Made by a program: the position numbers and the translations under genes. Shown here in pieces: positions 59,936 to 64,000 of a DNA stretch of 64,000 nt. This stretch comes from Roseomonas marmotae (GTDB lineage: Bacteria > Pseudomonadota > Alphaproteobacteria > Acetobacterales > Acetobacteraceae): assembly GCF_017654485.1 (NCBI RefSeq), contig NZ_CP061091.1:819501-883500 (forward strand), given 5' to 3'. Under the pieces are notes generated by a model. The model was not told the DNA's origin. It ran no database searches and saw only the letters and a program-made list of their open reading frames with translations. Numbering within the stretch: the stretch's first letter is position 1; each line of letters starts with the position of its first letter.

Positions 59936-60994
59936 GTGACTGAGTCCAACGCCCCGCCACCGCCTCGCCTCCGCGCCACCATCATCACGGTCGCGCAGGC
60001 GGCGGAGGTCTCCACCGCCACCGTCTCCCGCGCCCTGAAGGGCGACCCGCGCATCACGCCCGCCACGCGGCGGAAGGTGCTGAGCATCGCCCGGTCGCTG
60101 GGCTACACCCCCAATGCCCTGGCCCGCACGCTGCAAAGCGGGCGCAGCGGGCTGATCGGACTGGTGCTGGGCTCGGTGGAGAATCCCTTCTACGGCATGC
60201 TGCTGCAGGAGGTGGTGGAGCAGGCGGCGCAGCAGGGCCTGCGCGTGCTCATCCTGCATGCAGGGGCCGGCGCCCTGGAGGAACGGACGGCCGAGGCCAT
60301 CCTGCAATACAAGCTCGATGGCTGCCTGATCTCCTCCGCCACACTCTCATCGACTGCGGCGCAGCTCTGTGCCGCCAGCGGCGTGCCGATGGTGATGCTG
60401 AACCGCGTGGCCGAGCACCACGCCCTGGCCGTCACCTGCGACAATCTGGCGGGCGGGGAATACCTGGCGGATCTGCTGGTCCGGGCCGGGCACCGCCGCT
60501 TCGGCGTGCTGACCGGACCCGGCGAATCCTCGACGGCGCGGGACCGGGAACGGGGCTTTGCCCTGCGTCTGGCGGAGCACGGGCAGGGCCTCTCCACACG
60601 AATCGTCGCGGGGCCGGGTGAGCCGCAGGTGACGACCTATGCCGGCGGCTATGAGGCCGGCCTGGCCCTGGCCGACCTGCCGGCGCGGGAGCGGCCCGAT
60701 GCGGTCCTGGCCATCAGCGACATCATGGCCATCGGCGCCATCGACGCCTTGCGGGAGCGAGGCCTTTCGGTGCCGGGCCATCTCTCGGTGGTCGGTTTCG
60801 ATGGTATCCCAGAGGGCGCGCGGCCGCCCTATGGCCTCACCACCATCCGCCAGCCGGTGGAGGCCATGGTGCGGCGGGGACTGGAACTACTGGCATCCGC
60901 CGCGACAGCGGGCGGCGCGGCAACCATCCTGCTGCCGGGGGAGCCGGTGCTGCGCCGATCGGCCCGGCTGTCATCGGGACCGGTATCCGACTGA
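59936..60994 (+). CDS. LacI family transcriptional regulator
   Basis: 352 residues. The N-terminal HTH is TIITVAQAAEVSTATVSRAL with a hinge region RSLGYTPNALARTLQSGRS. The periplasmic-binding-like effector domain follows, with AISDIMAIGAIDALRERG and VSVVGFDGIPEG-type strands. Start is GTG at 59936 with AAGGAG. It probably regulates the dioxygenase/Bug receptor unit transcribed the other way. Confidence 0.93.
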   Translation: MTESNAPPPPRLRATIITVAQAAEVSTATVSRALKGDPRITPATRRKVLSIARSLGYTPNALARTLQSGRSGLIGLVLGSVENPFYGMLLQEVVEQAAQQGLRVLILHAGAGALEERTAEAILQYKLDGCLISSATLSSTAAQLCAASGVPMVMLNRVAEHHALAVTCDNLAGGEYLADLLVRAGHRRFGVLTGPGESSTARDRERGFALRLAEHGQGLSTRIVAGPGEPQVTTYAGGYEAGLALADLPARERPDAVLAISDIMAIGAIDALRERGLSVPGHLSVVGFDGIPEGARPPYGLTTIRQPVEAMVRRGLELLASAATAGGAATILLPGEPVLRRSARLSSGPVSD

Positions 60995-61550
60995 GGCGAC
61001 ACCACCCGGGGAACGGAGCGCGCCGGGATGCGCGGTAGTGGCTGCCTGGCTCGGCCAGGGCTGACCTGTCCGCGGCGACGGAATGATCGGTAAGGGGGAG
61101 GGGGCTCTCCGGCAGCAGCCGGGCCGAAGCACTCCTGCGCCACCGGCGCTTTTCAAAGAGCGGGAGCGGCGCCAGGAAGCACCAGCGGGCTCCGTCAGAG
61201 CCTGTTTCACCTCAGGAAAATTATTGATGCGGCGCGATAATGACTTCTTATCGGCCTCGTTAGCTATGCAGTGACATGATCGTTACCGTGTCGATTCAAT
61301 ATGTCGTTTTCGCGCCGACAACCGGCTACTCTCAGCCCCCGGCCGCCTGCTCGGATCGTCCCAATTAGCTTTTGCGCTTTATTGATCTTGTGTTCGGCTG
61401 GGCGGACGTCTTACCCTCTGTGTATATAAGTGATTGGCATCTGTATACTTACCAGAAAGCAATCTTCAATTTTAACATTCGGTATTTGATGAGTTCTTTC
61501 TGGTCAAGCTATGAAATTAAAAGCTGAAGGTTGGAGCGGGGTCAGCGCTG
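60995..61550. other. Non-coding, relatively AT-rich region before tetR
   Basis: About 556 bases. The right half (about 61200-61550) is markedly AT-rich compared with the window. It has a direct repeat TGTATA at 61421 and 61442 (two helical turns apart) near likely promoter elements of the TetR gene. No gene is supported. Confidence 0.5.
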
Positions 61551-62204
61551 ATGGCAATGCGGGATGAGATCATGCGCGTGGCGACTGAGCTTTTCACGCT
61601 ACGCGGCTTCCGAGGCGTCAGCTTCGCCGATATTGCGGTCGTGCTGGGCATCACCACCACCAATATTCATTACCATTTTGGTAACAAGATGGGTCTGGCC
61701 AATGCGGTGCTCGAGCATTACTCCGAATCCGTCGGCAGCCGCTTCCGGAGCATCTGGGCAGACCCACAGACCAGCCTTGCCCAAAAGGTGCAGGACACGC
61801 TCGAATTCAATCGTCAGCTCTACCAGAACTACAATCCGGCGGGCGATGAGGGAAATGCCTGGAGCCTGCTGACGCGTTTCGCGTCGGATGTGGATGCGCT
61901 GGATGATGCCATGCGACAGCGTCTCTCGACCTTCCGGCGCAGCATCAATACCCAGGTCTTCGATGCCCTGGGCATGGCCACCGCCTCTGGCGAGCTGGTG
62001 CCGGATGCGCCGCGTGCCGAGGTGGCGCGCATATTGGCCAGCGCCTTCACTTATGCCTCGCTGATCGCCAGGGATGCCGGTGGCTTCGCCGGGCTGGAAC
62101 GGTATTACGAGACGGTCCTGGATCTCATCTTCCGCGCCTATGGCCTGCAGGCCGCCCCCAGGCTTGTGGCGGAACTGCCCGCGAGGCCCGAGGCGCAGCC
62201 GTGA
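61551..62204 (+). CDS. TetR family transcriptional regulator
   Basis: 217 residues. The HTH spans about residues 8-50 with FRGVSFADIAVVLGITTTNI followed by HYHFGNKMGL, and a ligand-binding C-terminal domain. ATG at 61551 or 61557. It stands alone, with no adjacent efflux or enzyme gene, so its targets are elsewhere or it regulates the downstream membrane protein. Confidence 0.92.
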   Translation: MAMRDEIMRVATELFTLRGFRGVSFADIAVVLGITTTNIHYHFGNKMGLANAVLEHYSESVGSRFRSIWADPQTSLAQKVQDTLEFNRQLYQNYNPAGDEGNAWSLLTRFASDVDALDDAMRQRLSTFRRSINTQVFDALGMATASGELVPDAPRAEVARILASAFTYASLIARDAGGFAGLERYYETVLDLIFRAYGLQAAPRLVAELPARPEAQP

Positions 62205-62368
62205 ACGGCGCGGGGTGAATCCACCCCTTGCAGGTCCGGCGGCCGTCGCCCGCGCGGTCCCCGACTGGCTGTGACGTTGGCGCGGCTCCGCCGCATGGCC
62301 ATGCGGCGTTATCCATGCATGCGGCGGGGCGGGATGCTTCCGGCCCGGCTTCGCGCAGCCGCCGCCGT

Positions 62369-62605
62369 TCAGTCCCTGTGGCGCGCCAGCAGCCGCGCCA
62401 CCACCATCAGCGCCACGCCGACGGCGATGATGCCGGTGGTGGCAGGCGATGCGGTGACGGCTTCGATAATGGCCGCAGGCACCCAGGCGAGCCATTCCAT
62501 CGCCACCCTGGGAATCCACAGCAGCCTGTCCCAGCCCACCACATGCGCGGCGATTCCAAGGGCCACCAGGAAGACGCCCAGGGACCAGAGGCGCGCCGAC
62601 ATCAT
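62369..62605 (-). CDS. Small membrane protein, function unknown
   Basis: 78 residues: two hydrophobic helices (about 6-22, LWSLGVFLVALGIAAHVVGW, and about 52-70, ATTGIIAVGVALMVVARLL) flanked by basic ends. The ATG overlaps the upstream coiled-coil gene stop (ATGA), so the two are probably co-translated. No family recognised. Confidence 0.65.
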   Translation of the reverse strand: MMSARLWSLGVFLVALGIAAHVVGWDRLLWIPRVAMEWLAWVPAAIIEAVTASPATTGIIAVGVALMVVARLLARHRD

Positions 62606-63000
62606 GTCCGCGTCAACCGCTCCTGGGCGCGGCGAAGCAGCCAGCCATAGAGGCCTGGAGCCTTGCCGATGGCATCCTGGAGCGCCTGCAAGGCTGCCTC
62701 GGCCCTGGAGCGCGCGACCGTGGCCTCGACCAGCTGCCCGCGGGCGACCATGCGGCCTTCCTCCAACTCCGCCAGCCGGCGTGCCAGGAAGGCATCCGCG
62801 CCCTTTTCCTCGATCTGGCGCAGCATCGCCCGCGCATCGGCAAGCTCCTGGCGGAGCTGAGCGTTCTCGGCTTCCAGCTGAGTGATGCGGCGGTGGCCGC
62901 TCTTGGCGGCTTTCGGCTGTGCGCGGCGGCTCAAAGCGGATACTCCCGGAGGCGCAGGCTGATGCCGCCCTCGTTCCCAGGGGTGAAGTCGACAGGACAT
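62602..63000 (-). CDS. Coiled-coil protein, function unknown
   Basis: 132 residues if the ATG at 63000 is used, or 110 if the TTG at 62934 (preceded by GGGAG) is the start. The second half is a long coiled coil (RITQLEAENAQLRQELADAR, then AEAALQALQDAI). The N-terminus is Arg/Pro-rich, which favours the shorter form. It pairs with the small membrane protein immediately downstream; the two may form a membrane-anchored scaffold. Confidence 0.55.
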   Translation of the reverse strand: MSCRLHPWERGRHQPAPPGVSALSRRAQPKAAKSGHRRITQLEAENAQLRQELADARAMLRQIEEKGADAFLARRLAELEEGRMVARGQLVEATVARSRAEAALQALQDAIGKAPGLYGWLLRRAQERLTRT

Positions 63001-63277
63001 CGCGCCGGCGGACTGGCCGGGGCCGATGGTTGCGGACCCTAGCCGAACAGCCGCGCGACCCCAAGCCGGGCCATTCACCGTTATGCCGCTTCTGACGGGA
63101 AAGCGATCTGACACGCCAGGGCGGCGCGGCGCTGGAGGAGGGCAGGAGATGAGGATCGACGGACACCTGACCCCTGCCGGCAGGCATTCCCGCGTAAGGG
63201 GGAGGGAGGCGTGATCACTGAGGCTGCGGCAGCGGTCGCCCGACGTGGAAGGGCGGCTTCCCGGCGCCGGAAGCAGA

Positions 63278-63301
63278 AAGGGCCCGCCGAAGCGAGCCCT
63301 T
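63278..63301 (-). terminator. Rho-independent-type terminator downstream of tRNA-Gly
   Basis: On the minus strand AAGGGCTCGC-TTCG-GCGGGCCCTT forms a ten-base stem with one G-T pair and a stable TTCG loop, followed by TCTGCTTCC. It lies 28 bases past the tRNA 3' end, so it should terminate that transcript. Confidence 0.75.
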
Positions 63302-63329
63302 GCTAATCACCTGACTTCCTTTCGGAAGA

Positions 63330-63404
63330 TGGAGCGGGCGAAGGGATTCGAACCCTCGACCCCAACCTTGGCAAGGTTGTGCTCTACCCCTGAGCTACGC
63401 CCGC
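63330..63404 (-). tRNA. tRNA-Gly (anticodon GCC)
   Basis: 75 bases including encoded CCA. The acceptor stem is GCGGGCG/CGCCCGC with discriminator T. D arm GTAGCTCAGGGGTAGAGCAC, anticodon loop TTGCCAA giving GCC, and T arm GGTTCGAATCC are all present. Confidence 0.97.
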
Positions 63405-63497
63405 GCTCCGTTCGGCGTGGGCGGGCATTTGCCATGCGGCCGGGGGGCGCGCAACCCCCCTGACGCGCTTCCCGATTAAAATTTTCAGTCGGGCCCG

Positions 63498-63965
63498 TCA
63501 GGCCGCCGCCTGACAGACATCCACCCACTCCGCCGCCACCAGTTCGGCCAGCCGGGCGGGCGGGATTCGGAGGGCGCTGTTGATGGAACCCGCCGCCGGC
63601 AGCACCTCGTCGAAATCCTGGAGGGAGAGGTCGCAATAGACCGGCAGCGGCTGCGCCAGCCCGAAGGGGCAGACCCCGCCCACCGGGTGGCCCGTCAGCG
63701 CCGCCACCTCCGCCGCGTCCAGCATCCGCGGCTTGGCGCCGAAGGCGGCCTTGGCCTTCTTGTTATCCAGCCGCGCATCGCCGCGTGCCACCACCAGCAC
63801 CACCCGCTCCCCCACCCGCAGCGACAGCGTCTTGGCGATCCGCGCGGGCTCGACGCCATGCGCGGCGGCGGCCTCCGCCACGGTCGCGGTACGCGCCTCG
63901 GTCTCCAGGATCTCGATGTCGGGCGCTCTCTCGGCCAGGAAGGTGCGGACGCTCTCAAGGCTCAT
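63498..63965 (-). CDS. YbaK/ProX-type aminoacyl-tRNA deacylase
   Basis: 155 residues of the YbaK/EbsC superfamily, with IAKTLSLRVGERVVLVVARG, DNKKAKAAFGAKP and the GGVCPFGL motif of the substrate pocket. Family members hydrolyse misacylated tRNA such as Cys-tRNA(Pro) or Ala-tRNA(Pro). It lies upstream of, and on the same strand as, tRNA-Gly; a functional link is not implied. Confidence 0.92.
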   Translation of the reverse strand: MSLESVRTFLAERAPDIEILETEARTATVAEAAAAHGVEPARIAKTLSLRVGERVVLVVARGDARLDNKKAKAAFGAKPRMLDAAEVAALTGHPVGGVCPFGLAQPLPVYCDLSLQDFDEVLPAAGSINSALRIPPARLAELVAAEWVDVCQAAA

Positions 63966-64000
63966 GCGGCAGGCTCCTATGTCGGCTGCGCGCGACCCTA

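Overview
The window is about 70% G+C, almost fully coding, and has an alphaproteobacterial gene repertoire: LIV-type and Bug/TctC solute receptors, GntR-FCD regulators, membrane PQQ glucose dehydrogenase, a PEP-CTERM protein, and many CoA-linked and sugar-acid catabolic genes. This best fits a Roseomonas-like member of the Acetobacteraceae. The placement is an inference from gene content and base composition.

Layout. 1-9.6 kb: a partial zinc-type dehydrogenase, a DUF962 protein, then a minus-strand operon. That operon encodes a LIV-type receptor, a LivH permease, an unusual LivM-LivG-LivF triple fusion, a carnitine-dehydrogenase-like enzyme and a BKACE enzyme. It is divergent from a GntR regulator and an SDR. 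9.7-10.4 kb: an orphan PEP-CTERM protein. 10.5-36.9 kb: the centrepiece. A minus-strand type II secretion (T2SS) arm (A24 peptidase-E-F-D-K) and a 1766-residue RTX-repeat protein face a plus-strand unit of about 13.8 kb. The plus-strand unit starts with a 1738-residue multicopper oxidase of the MofA/MnxG size class. It continues through a beta-propeller protein, two SCO copper chaperones and a cytochrome c/ligand-binding fusion, and then without a break into the remaining T2SS genes (G-H-I-J-L-M-C/N). 36.9-52.8 kb: a lytic transglycosylase, a sugar-acid dehydratase/GntR/SDR group, a CoA-transferase/MmgE-PrpD/acyl-CoA dehydrogenase/MaoC-like cluster, PQQ glucose dehydrogenase, 3-methyladenine glycosylase and a GlxR-like reductase. 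53.6-57.5 kb: a four-gene Mn/Fe/Zn-type ABC importer behind a DtxR-like inverted repeat. 57.5-64 kb: a Bug receptor, a TauD/TfdA-type dioxygenase, LacI and TetR regulators, small membrane and coiled-coil proteins, tRNA-Gly(GCC) and a YbaK deacylase.

Main hypothesis: 10.5-36.9 kb is one functional module for making, metallating and exporting a giant multicopper oxidase, plausibly a Mn(II) oxidase, through a dedicated T2SS whose genes flank and are co-transcribed with the oxidase. The gene order, overlaps and copper motifs are visible in the sequence. The substrate (Mn) and the cargo relationship are inferences. A Mn-type importer with a possible MntR/DtxR operator lies 17 kb downstream and is consistent with a metal-handling theme.
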